From Trichaptum fuscoviolaceum (Eukaryota > Basidiomycota > Agaricomycetes > Hymenochaetales > Trichaptaceae): 64,000 nt of DNA. Below are positions 47,266 to 57,827 of this stretch, in pieces (the stretch's first letter is position 1; each line of letters opens with the position of its first letter). The position numbers and the translations under genes were made by a program. The notes below the pieces were generated by a model that saw only the letters and a list, made by a program, of their open reading frames with translations, searched no databases and was not told the origin of the DNA. The stretch lies in the NCBI GenBank assembly GCA_910574455.1, contig CAJSYZ010000009.1, positions 2,807,040 through 2,871,039 of the forward strand. Direction: 5' to 3'.

Positions 47266-49199
47266 GACACGGCGCGGTGTGGGAGGACAGGGAGTACGAG
47301 CTGACGGTGCGCCAGGAGCCGAAGCAGGCGCGGATGTGCGGCGTCGGGACGAAAGGTGTGTGTTTTTTTGACTTTGCTTTTTTGCTTTTTTTTTTTTTGG
47401 TGTTTGGGTGGTGGGGTTGTGTGTGTGTGTGGGTTTTGGAGCTGAACTGATTTTTTTTTTCTTTTTTTTTTCGGGGGTTTGTTTTTGTGGATGATCGTTG
47501 GGTGTACGATGTGGTATGGATTATGGCGTCGGTGGTGATAAAATGGGAAATGGGGAAAACAACTGACGGTGCTGGTGACCACCACCCGCGCAGCGGACCG
47601 CCGGCCGATCGACCCCCCGCCCGTCGTGCAGCTCCGCGTCATCGACAAGAGCGTGAGCAGGAGCAGCTCGCCGGATGAACAGTGCGTGTCTTTCTTTCGC
47701 TATTCCTCTCTCTCTCTCCCCTCTCCCTCTCGCTCCCTCACTCCCTCCCTCTCGCTCCCTCTCTCTCTCCCTCTCTCCCTCCCTCTCTCGCTCCCTCTCG
47801 CTCCCTCTCTCACTCTCTGGGTGGATTGCTGATTGGTTTCTTGATTTTATTTTTGTTTTTTTATATACAAAATTCTTCCTGATCCTCTGCAAAAATCAAA
47901 AATCAAATCAACACATCATCGGCTGCGACGCTGCGCTCTATTTCGCGCCTGATCCGCTCGATCGTCCTGGCCTGTGCTCGATTAATTTGGCGAAATGAAT
48001 TGCTCGTGGATGGATAATTGGGTGTGATTAATGGTGATCTGGTAACGTTAACCCTCCGCTCTACTCGCTTTTCTTTCTACCTCCCCCCCTCCTGGGCTGG
48101 GCGTCTAACTCAATCGACACCCGTCTTTCCTTATCATCCCTCATCGCATTTGAACTCATCTCTTTTTGGTATTAAAAAAAATTGCAATGGACGCGGCGGA
48201 AAAAAAAACAGCTCGAGCCAGTACAACCAGTCGTTCCTGCAGAACCCGTACTACTTCATGTACGCGTCGCTGGCGTCGCCGGAGCGGGACGAGGAGCTGC
48301 ATCTGCTGAAGGACGGCAAAACGCGGTGTACGACGGGCAGCGTCGTGAGCAGCTTGTATCATTTGAAGGACCCCGAGGCGGATGGTGCGTGATCGTTGCG
48401 TTTTGTTTTTGTGCCTTTGCTTTTGCTCTTTTTTTTTTTTCCGCTGTTGCTGTCATTGTCGCTTTAACGTTTTCGTCACCCGCTCTTGATCGATTTTTAC
48501 TTTCTTTTTCACGTTCGCGTTTGCGTCTTTTTGATTCTAATTTTCTCACTTGTTCACGATCCATCTGGTTCGCTCTCGTCGTTTTACACGCAGGCAGCTC
48601 CGGCCGTGCTGGACGCCATGGTCCGTGGGGGACTGGGAATCTTCGAGGGATAGGAAGAAGGCGATGGACCTTCAGGTAGCGCACACCCAACCCGTGGACT
48701 TGGGTCTTGTCATGATGTGCTTTTTCTTTTTTTCTTTCTTTCTTTTTTTTTGGCTTTCCTCGCGACCAATCCGCGGGGATGTAAAACCAGCTTGCTTCCA
48801 CGCGTGCTTTGTTGTGGGCAGAGCGGCTGTCCGTCTGTGCGCTTTGGTTTTCTCATCTGCGTGCACAGTTTCGTACGAACTTGATCCTTCGTGCCAACCA
48901 TTTTGATTTCATTTTCATTTGTTTTCTTCTTGGATCGTTATTCTCGGCTTACTGAACTGTTTGTTTGATTCTTTACAGGAGATCGCGGGCAAGCGCGCGA
49001 TGCGGGGTTCTTTGTCTTTCCGGACCTGAGTGTGCGGACGGAGGGAACGTATCGACTGAAACTGACGCTATTCGAGGTGATCGGTGCGAACGTGCACCAC
49101 TGCAAGAGCATATTCTCTGCGCCGTTCTATGTGTACACGGCGAAGAAGTTCCCGGGCATGGAAGGTGTGTGTGTTCTCTTGTTCTCCTTTCGCTTTGAG

Positions 49200-49234
<35 letters not shown>

Positions 49235-50315
49235 ATCCTCGTTCCTCTCCTTTTTCGTTCGCCGTCGATCTCGTGTGGGATGCGGGTGCAGATTTGAGTT
49301 AACTTTGAGATGATTCGCCTCCCCCTTCCGTAATCCCCATGTCCCTGCAACCGTACCTTTGGCGATTCCTTAATTACTTTGCTACTTTGTTTTCCCTGGA
49401 TCCAGTTTGTTTCGCGGTTTGATTCATTTGAGGCTCGCATTTGGCTCGCGACCCTTTTTGCAAACTTACTTGCCATGGACTTTATTGCTCAATCGGGTTA
49501 TCCTTCGTACTTCATCGCTGACAATCTTCTACGTCGCACAATGAATAGAGTCGACGAACTTGTCGTGTGCGCTCGCGGACCAGGGTATCAAGATTCGTAT
49601 ACGCAAGGACGTGCGTGTGCGGAAACGCAATATAGACCCGGCGTGGTTCCAGCCGCTGCCGCCCGAGCAGCAATATGCGCCCATCGAGGAGCCGCGCTCG
49701 GAGGGCTCGGACGAGGAGGGCGATGGCGCGCGACATGGACGCGACTCCAAGAGGGCACGTGTCGGAGATGCGTCAGGGCCGGCTGCGAACAACGCGCCTC
49801 CCCCGCCTTCGGTGATTCCAGCACCGGGAGCGCCAGGATGGGGGCCCATTGACCCTAATTTGGGCAACGCCCCGCCGCAGACGTCGGCTGCTGGGCCGCC
49901 TCCGTCGCAGCCTCCTCAGGCTGCGCCGACGACGTCGGGTGTGCCGAACGCGCCTGAGAATGCGCAGTACGACTCCAGGGCGTACGCGGGTCATCCTGCT
50001 CAGCAACAACAGCCGCCGCAGCCTCAACCGCAGCAGCACGCTCCGCCGCCGCCGGCACCGTCATCGTCGTCGTCGTCGTCGGGACATGCGGAGTACCACC
50101 ACCCGCCGCCCCCGCATGTCATGCAGCACCCGGGCCACGGGCATGCGCCGCCCCCGCCCCCGCCGGGAAACATGTACGCGCCATATGGCCAGCCGCAGTG
50201 GGGTCCACCTCCGGTCCCGCAGGCGCCGTACGCGGGGTACCACCAGCAGGCGGCGTACGACCACCATGCGCATCAGCACCAGCATCAGCATCAGCCGCCC
50301 CCTTCGCATCACCAA

Positions 50316-50347
<32 letters not shown>

Positions 50348-51575
50348 TCGAGGTCCGCCGCATGCCCCTCCGCCCCAGCAAGGCCACTATGGCGCACCTC
50401 CGCCGGCGCCGGGCCCACAGCCCCCTATGCATTACGGCCAACCGCCGCCACCGCCGCCGTATGGGTACTATGATGTGCATGGGCAGTACATCCCGCCGGC
50501 GCCGGCGCCGGGTCCCGCTCCGACGCAGCAAGGGCAGGGACAGGCCCCGGGATCTCCCCATCAGCGCGCGAAGGAGGGCGCGGCGGGCTCGGCGTACTCG
50601 GCTTCCCCGCCTGGGGTGCAGATGATGCCCCCGCATCCTGCCTATGCTGGACAGGAATACTACGGTCGACCTCCACCACCTCCGGCCCCGCAAGCTCAAC
50701 AGCAAGATACGCGGGGCGCACCGCCGCCGGCGAATAGAGGGTACCAGCAACAGCCTTCGCCGTATCCGCCTTCGGCTGGACAGCAGGCCCCGCCGCCTCA
50801 GCACCACCAGCACCAGCAACAACAGCATGGGATGGGGCATTACATGGGCCACCCGCCGCCGCATCATCAGGGATATGTGTACCCGCAGGGCACGGCGCCG
50901 GATCCGTATCAGCAGTGGAACGCAGGCCAGTATGCGTTTGGCGGGTATGGGCGGCCGCCGATGAGCAACGGGCAGTGGCCTGGGCAGCCGCCTGCAGCGA
51001 ACGGTGCGCCTCCTCCGCCGCCGCCGCCGCCGGGGCAGGCGGGTCCGTCGAGTCTGCAGCAGGCAGGCCCGGCGGATGCGTATGCGGCGCCGCAGCATCA
51101 GGTGGATAGGACATATCAGCACCAGGCGGGCGCGGCGGGCGGATACGTGCGTCCGGGCCCGGACGACGGGAGCGGGCGGCGGACCCCGCCTGCGCCGAGC
51201 ATCTCTGTGCAGGCGCGCGGGTACGGTGCGCAGCAGGGCGGAGGGGCGAACAACGGCAGCGCGGGGATGGTGGGCGCGCCCGGGCAGGGGGTGATGAGCT
51301 CGCCGGAGAGGCGGATGAGCACGAATACGAATGGGAATGTGAATGGGAGCCCGGCGGGCTCTGCGGGTGCGGGTGCGGCGGTGGTGGGGATGTCGCCGGA
51401 TCGGATTCAGTTGCCGCCGCTGCGCGCAAATAATAATGCGTCGCCGACCCCGCCGGCGGCGGGTGTGGGGGGCCCGTACGCGCCGTATGGCCTGAATCGA
51501 TCGAATTCGTCGTATGGACCTGGGAGTAAGAAGAATCCGTTGAGCATTGGGAGTATCATTTCGGACGAAAGTTGA
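45367..51575 (+). CDS. Velvet-family developmental regulator, VosA-like
   Basis: Fungal transcription factor family with an NF-kappaB-like DNA-binding fold that links development, spore maturation and secondary metabolism. Preferred exons: 45367-45437, 47291-47355, 47594-47681, 48212-48384, 48979-49164, 49549-51575 (869 residues). The velvet domain (about 24-225) is uninterrupted: YELTVRQEPKQARMCGVG, ADRRPIDPPPVVQLRV, FFVFPDLSVRTEGTYRLKLTLFEV, YTAKKFPGMEESTNLS, LADQGIKIRIRKDVRVRKR. HHCKSI and the KIRIRKDVR ending favour VosA over VelB. The remaining 640 residues are Pro/Gln/Gly-rich disorder with a poly-Gln run. Introns of 238-1853 nt are many times longer than elsewhere in the window. Alternative start: ATG at 47226 read straight into the domain (867 residues), which would make the region upstream untranslated leader. 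Confidence 0.88.
47225..47263 (+). repeat. GCGTCT hexamer repeat
   Basis: Five tandem GCGTCT units just downstream of the ATG at 47226. They are coding (Ala-Ser repeats) only if that ATG is used; in the preferred model they lie in the last 70 nt of the first intron. Confidence 0.7.
47700..47818 (+). repeat. CT-rich simple-sequence tract in a velvet intron
   Basis: About 115 nt composed almost only of CTC, CCT and TCG blocks within the second velvet intron. It is a pyrimidine tract on the transcribed RNA and contributes to the AG-free character of this intron. Confidence 0.85.
50320..50347 (+). repeat. CAG/CAA tract encoding a Gln run in the velvet protein
   Basis: Consecutive CAA and CAG codons in the disordered tail of the velvet protein. 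The flanks are also His/Gln/Pro-rich, a composition seen in transcriptional activation regions. Confidence 0.85.
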
Positions 51576-52971
51576 TAACTGGTGCTATTGACCAAAAGTC
51601 GACCCGCTCATCCTTCCGTTTGTACATGTTCTGACCTCCCTACATCTGCCCCTATCTCCAACATATCTCTGGTCATGATTTTCTCTCCTCCATCGCAGAT
51701 ACTGTGTGTTGTAATTGTGTCTTCTGAAAGGTTTTCATACTCGACGACCACCACCATATCATCCCTTTCAGCTTCTCTTCCATCCTACAACTCAATCTCT
51801 CCTGTGTGCATAGGCCACCGTCCATCTCTGTACCATCACTCAAAGACTGTGCGTTCTGTAGGGCTGTACTATTTTCCTTTTTCCTTCTTTTTTCTTTTTC
51901 TACTTTCCTCTGACTGGAACATTCTGTCTCTGACTGATTCATGCGCTTGACATCTGTTCCTGCAATCGGAATCCCAAGTTTTGTTTTTCTCTCTAGAATG
52001 GGCCCTAATCATCCATGTATCTAATTGATCTACGAGTGCGTGGCTGTCAGTTAGTAGCTGTTGAAAATGAGTAAGAATGCATTGGACATCAGCCACTGGC
52101 ATTGACGAGTCTTGATCTGTGTTCGGAGTATTGTGCCAGTCAAACATATGTTGTGAAATCTCTCGTATGTTAGTTGCTGGTGCTTATGATAGTGTACATT
52201 TATTTAACATTTATTTAGTACACCATTTGTTTCAGCGACCGAAGAAAGCGATTGGAATCATGCAGGTCAAGCTTTCTTATCTTCAGCACTTATCCCCGCT
52301 TTTTCAAGTCCAACCTGAAGTTATCGGTCCTCCCGATCCCGTCAAATCTATCGAGTAATCACCCTTGACCCTTCGCAAGGTTCTTCAAGAGATGGCCGTC
52401 TGCTCGTCTTAAGGGACCGTCGCCCGATTCAAGGCTACCTGCTCTGCGACGTCCGAGTCGGCGAGTTTGTAAGTGCCGAACGTAACTAGTAACCAATGGA
52501 TGGCTTACTTAGTATTTCTCGCCGGCCCTGAGAATAGAAGACTTAAATATCTAAATGAGACGGATTTCAGACAAGTAAAGTGAAGCGGATCTAAAGAAGA
52601 TATACTGTCAGCAACTTGAATGAGTATAAGTTTGTGCAGCCAGATGCTATCTCACGTGTCTGAGGGAACAAAGTTAGGTCCGGGTTTTACGGTAACAGAT
52701 AGATAAAAGGAACATCACGTACCGCCTTTCTTCCACTTCTTGTACTACAATCATGCTCATCGTCAGCACACGTCGCATGTCGGCAACAAAAGTGGCATAC
52801 CTCCGGCGCGTTTACAAACTTGATGAATTCTTAGACTGAGGGTCGGGCTTGTAGATGCCCTTGGAGAGTGATTTGTCCATGATGGGCAGAGATGTGGGGA
52901 GGCCGAGGATTGAAACTGGAGTTGAACGATGATAGGAGCATTGGGCCGGGTCGACGGTAGGATAGCGGCTG

Positions 52972-53038
52972 GACTCGCAAGCCAGTCGTCGCGATTTATC
53001 GTGAGGTTGGGAGTTAGGAAACGACTGGCTTGCGAGTC
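52972..53038. repeat. Perfect 18-bp inverted repeat with a 31-nt loop
   Basis: GACTCGCAAGCCAGTCGT at 52972-52989 is exactly complementary to 53021-53038. It would form a strong stem. It is not followed by a T run and lies in no recognised gene. Confidence 0.8.
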
Positions 53039-53483
53039 TAGCTAGCACGAATATACCGGTCACCTCAGAATACAGCACATCTCCCAACACGCCTTCTGGC
53101 TCGAGCTGCCGGTCTAAGGTCTGAACTTAAGAATAGGAACAGTGTTCCTCAGGCCGGGATTTCACCAACTTGAATGGTGGAAATGACATCCTCGAAGATA
53201 TCGTTCATGCTGGTGCCCAGATCAGAGAAATACGAAGAGCTCGTGGAAGCGGGCCTTGTCAAGAAGATGGTCAGCTAGATTTCAGATCTATTGATGAGAA
53301 TTAGCATAGTGGATGATAGTAGATGTGTTGAGCCCGAAGAACAAAATTTATCCCTTGAATAAGACTGCTTACTACTTAGTACAACGACTTGAAGCCTGAA
53401 GGCTAAGCACAGCTTCCCAACAATAACCCTCGACATTGACATTAGCATTCCCCATACTTTGCGCAGTCTTTCATGTTGAGGAT

Positions 53484-53504
53484 GAGCTGGCTTTCTGCCA
53501 GCTC
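53484..53504. repeat. Short perfect hairpin
   Basis: GAGCTGGC, five spacer bases TTTCT, then GCCAGCTC. Weaker pairing continues outward (GTTGAG with CAAC). Function unknown. Confidence 0.6.
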
Positions 53505-54163
53505 AACATAATAGAGAGTGCCAACGATATGTTTTGAGATGCGCAGTACGGAATGATCGAATTTGGTGCTGTTCCTGCCTGATAAGGTAAGTTCTGAATG
53601 AACGCTCGCTTCGTCGGAATTTGTGGTGGAACGACGCGACTCCGGAATTCCCGAGAGTTGCCGCGTCAACCTCAATCACACCACGTCGAACAGACCACCG
53701 CTCATGATTTGATGAACATTGCGGGCTGTGAAACACACAAAAGGAAAGCGGCTATACACATTACTCCTATTCATCGTCAGAAGTTCAGAGATAGAATGCA
53801 ATGGCGGAATGTGCGTTGACGTGGATTGGACAGTATGGATTGACGTGTACTTGGGAAGGGGAAGAAAAGGGATGCCGGACAGAAAAAGGGGAAAATACGA
53901 CGGAAATTGAAGCAGAAAATTACATCTTCCGAGCCGTGGGGAATTGCCGAACGTACCCACTTGGCCTGTGTCGTCCCGATCTCAGATAATGCGCCGGTTT
54001 TCCTGGGGGAATTGGGGGTGAGACGCTGTCCGCTGGCTTTGCATTCGAACCTCACAACACCCCAAGAACCTTCCTTTTTGGGCAACCTCCGCCAACACAC
54101 CCGCCTCTCCTCCAATCTCTTCGCTGTTTTATATTTTATCTAGCCAGCCGGCGCGCACATTGC

Positions 54164-56490
54164 ATGGCGTTCATCGAGGATGGCGACGACGACGTTGTGT
54201 TGCTCGACGCTGCCCCGACTCAACCGCCACGCAGGTCACCGGGAAGGAAGGAGACGTTTGCGGACCCTCACCCAGTGGAGCGTAGTCATCCCAGACTGGA
54301 GGATGCTGCCAACATCAGGATTAAATCAGAGGGGCTGTCGAGCGCGCCGTCGCCGATGTCGGTGAACGAGCTGAGCGGCACGGGCGACGCAAAGAGCGAA
54401 GCGGATGTTGTCGAGTTGCTCGAGACGACGCACCCGAAATCGAAGTCGACTGGCGAGCCGCAGCCCGGCTTGAAATTGCCTTCTTCGGCCGCTTACAAAT
54501 CCGTGCCAACACTACAAGTTGCGTCGCCTGCTACTTCAGCTTCGACCACCAACTCCCTCGTCTACCCGCCTGCTCAAGATTTTGTTAACTCAGAACATGT
54601 TGATGCAAATCAAATACCGAGACCATCGTTGAAGCCTGAGTCGACGGCGACGGCGTCCGCATTGCCTCCGGCATCGCAAAAGCCGAAATCGGTTAGGAAA
54701 CAGCGCTCGCCTTCGCCTGAGTTACCGCCACCACCTCCACCGCCTGTCTTCAGAACTATTCGTCTCGAGATCCCTCTTGGTGGACCGGATAACTATGCGG
54801 TCGACATCACGAAGCTCGCGAAGGAGACAGGGCAGCGACCACCGACGCCACCCCCCGTAAAGCGCGATATCAGCGACAGCGAAGATGATGAGGAGGACAG
54901 GTTGAAGAAGGGCATTATTAGCACGGGAAAGGGCAAGGCTGGGCGCAAGAAGAATTTGGCGTCGGAGTACTATGACGTGAACGATCCGTTCATCGACGAC
55001 TCGGAGCTTGCGGTGGACGAACGCACGTACTTTGCACAAACGAAGCAACAGGGCTTTTACGTGAGCTCGGGCGAGGTTGCGTTGCTCAAGGACAAGACAC
55101 CGAAGAAATCCAAGGCGAAGCGGGTTGTTGTGCCAACGATAATACCTCTTGCAGGTTCGCAATCTATGAATGCTATGGACAGCAAGCCTACATCAACCGC
55201 GGGAGATCCATTCGGGCACCCACTATCTTCGCAACTCAAGCCGAACGGCTCAATCTCGAACGGTGGATCGCGCGATGCGCCTATCGCATTGCTCTCGGAT
55301 AACGAGGATCATAAATCCTCCATCAGCGGTTTGAAGAGAAAGTCCAGCGAAACGTCGGGCAATGGAAAAAAGAAACGGAAGACGGTCGACATTGTGAGTC
55401 ATGCGCAAATTCTCGTGTGCCATTTACTAACTTTGGGTAGGAAATGTTCCATCCCGATCTGCAAGCTGTGCTGTATGAACTGAAGGATGCGATTTCAAGA
55501 GAATCATTTGAGCAAAAAGGCAAATTCCCTCCGTCGCTGAAACCGCTACTCTCGAAAGTGGCGGTTAAGGCAATCCACTGTGGAGAGTATGACGATAATT
55601 TCTTCAGTCTTATGCCGAAAATGTTCATCTACAATAAATTCACTATGACTGTAAGCTACTCTTCATATCTGGTCTTGCGTCAAAGTAACCCCTTTTCTTT
55701 AGAAACTCATCAAGCGAACGGTCTACCCCGAACATCAAAAGCTGTTACTTGCGCGCCAGGATGAGCTGCTCGAGGAACTGGCAAAAGCTGCCGCAGAGGG
55801 ATTTACGAAAGCTCAGGAAGAGTACGAGAAGAGTTTACGACAATGGGAATATCGGCAAGAGAGAGCTAAGCTTGACGGGACCGCACCAGGCGTAACGTCC
55901 GCCGAGGGCACGCCGGCTCCAGGATCAAATACGCCCAGCGTCAACGGCGCTGTGCTTCCGCAACTACCACACGAGCGTGATGCGACGAATGATTCAGCGC
56001 ACGGTATGGACGTTGATGGCCCGCCTCCTTCTCAAGTAGGAGGTGATAAGGATGGTGCTGCAGGGAAACACTCGAGTGAGCACCCGCCGACCAAACGCTA
56101 CCGATTAACGGAGAAACTGCGGAATATCATCTGGGAGCTCGTTGTTCTGAGTAACGAGAGTTGTCGAATCGAAAATGAGAAGAAGTATGTGTTTTCTTTT
56201 CAGATACGGATCTCATCTATCAATGGCAATAACTAATTATGCATGTCTTCTCTCAAATGTTTAGTGTCCTTGAGAACTCAACTGTACAAGTTAGCGAACA
56301 GGGCACTCGTAAAGTGCTCTATCAAAAGGTTGTTGCGGCTTTCCCTGATGGATGGATGTCGTCCGGTCAAATATCACGAGAAGGTGCGCTCTGTCTCTCT
56401 CTTTGCTATTGTCTTTCGTATTGATTATTGTTGCCAGTGAGCGTCATGAAGAAAAGATTCGAGGCTCAACAAGCCGAGGAGTCTGCGTGA
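54164..56490 (+). CDS. HPC2: HIR complex histone chaperone subunit HPC2/ubinuclein
   Basis: Subunit of the HIR (HIRA) complex, which deposits histone H3-H4 outside S phase and represses histone genes. Exons 54164-55393, 55441-55650, 55703-56184, 56265-56383, 56438-56490 give 697 residues. The HPC2/ubinuclein domain (HUN) is near residues 265-310: ASEYYDVNDPFIDDSEL followed by QGFYVSSGEVALL, which is diagnostic. Before it are an acidic N-terminus (EDGDDDVVLLDAAP, resembling a SUMO-interacting motif) and Pro/Ser-rich disorder. After it come KKKRKTV, a helical middle region (EMFHPDLQAVLYELKDAI to YPEHQKLLLARQDELLEELAK) like the ubinuclein conserved middle domain, and a short C-terminal helix segment. 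The first in-frame ATG is used. Codon phases agree at all four junctions. Confidence 0.92.
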
Positions 56491-57827
56491 CCAAACCTTT
56501 TGAACAATTCACATTTGCATTCATTTTGCTTTTGAGAGATACCGTTCTATTTTAGAAGACGATTGTATCACTATTGGTGAATTCGCTCGCAGCAGCAACA
56601 GCGTGCCCACCCCGCCGTCCCTTTCATCTACCCTTCGCTTTCCCTCCCTCTCTTGTTCGTTTGCACTACCAATAATTATTTTTTATTTGACGTTCCTCTC
56701 TTCTCATTCTTTTACGGTCGTCTTTATCTGCCTCCACCGTGGCTATGGCTATAGCATCCCGTCTTTCTTTTATTCATGTCGATAAACATTATGTCCTTCG
56801 CATCCTCTCATCGTTGCACGCTAGTACCATATGTTACAATACTGTGTTGTAGGTAGTTATTCAAGTTCGTCTGTCATGTCTCTCGTTTTTATCTGCAGAA
56901 CTCTCGGCCTCGAGTCGAAACTTCTCATTATATTCGTGGATCCAATCCATAGGCATTTACGCGTCATCTATTGTACTAGTATCGCATTTTACAATGTAAA
57001 TAATCTGGAATCTGGCTAGTTGCTGGCTGCAGAATTCAAGCTTTGGATACATATTCCGGAGATGTTATTCGCGTAGCTTGACTGCTTGATCATTGCAACC
57101 ACCACGACCCTATGTCTAACAGCAAATGAATTCTTCGCTGTCAAACGCTCTACCAACAGAACATCGCTCTTCGACGCAACAGCGCGCATTTCGAAGTCAT
57201 CAGCGCATCACTGTTACATTATACTTCGTGCGCTCGACGTTCACCTGGAGTAGTGAACTGATGGAATCAATACATATGTTCGCGCATAACGCTCTACCGT
57301 GACAGTGGTTTCATCTCCCTTGCGACGTTGATGAACTAGGGTTAGCTTGAAGCTGCTAGTATTCTACATTATGAGCATGGTTCGTGCACTTGGGCCTGGG
57401 GACTACAAATCGGAGGCGCGGATTGCGTCGTGCGATTGCATCCAGTGCCGTATCGTCTTTTGTCATTGACCCCTACTTGCAAGGATCGTAACCGTGACGG
57501 CAAGAACGGGTGATCTTGAGCTGACAGAAAATAGTGTCAGGATTGAAGCCTCTGGAGGTAAGCCGTCTATCGCCTGCTCGGCGACTTGATTTAACGATGC
57601 CCTCTTTTCCATGTTCCATGAATGCAAAGCGGGTCGAAAGAGGTTATCGACAACTTGTGTCTTCGCTGCCCACTGTTTTGTTAAAGTTTGGTTGAAGACG
57701 TTTCGGTGGGTACGTGATCTTGAGAGGGTTGACTTCGATCCGGGTGAACTGCTGAGGCACGGCGAAGAACTATATTAGTTCCCATTCTATCCCACTGCTT
57801 GACATCTTCTGGTGTACCTCTGCCACT
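56491..57827. other. Intergenic
   Basis: 1.34 kb between HPC2 and the peptidase gene. Pyrimidine-rich 3' flank of HPC2 on the left; no gene or RNA is recognised. Confidence 0.6.

Larger units (their letters stand above)
51576..54163. other. 2.6-kb intergenic region with two strong hairpins
   Basis: No gene is supported; the minus-strand frame 52812-53090 (92 codons) has no recognised motif. Two inverted repeats are listed separately (52972-53038 and 53484-53504). The right end is the HPC2 promoter. Confidence 0.55.

Noticed and set aside
47226..47355. Velvet start at ATG 47226 with an Ala-Ser repeat leader
   Set aside because: Possible, but the AG-free zone and the exact phase match from 45437 to 47291 favour the spliced start; kept as an alternative.
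49849..50625. 258-codon Arg-rich frame on the plus strand
   Set aside because: Out-of-frame reading of the velvet Pro/Gln tail; the in-frame reading continues from the velvet domain.
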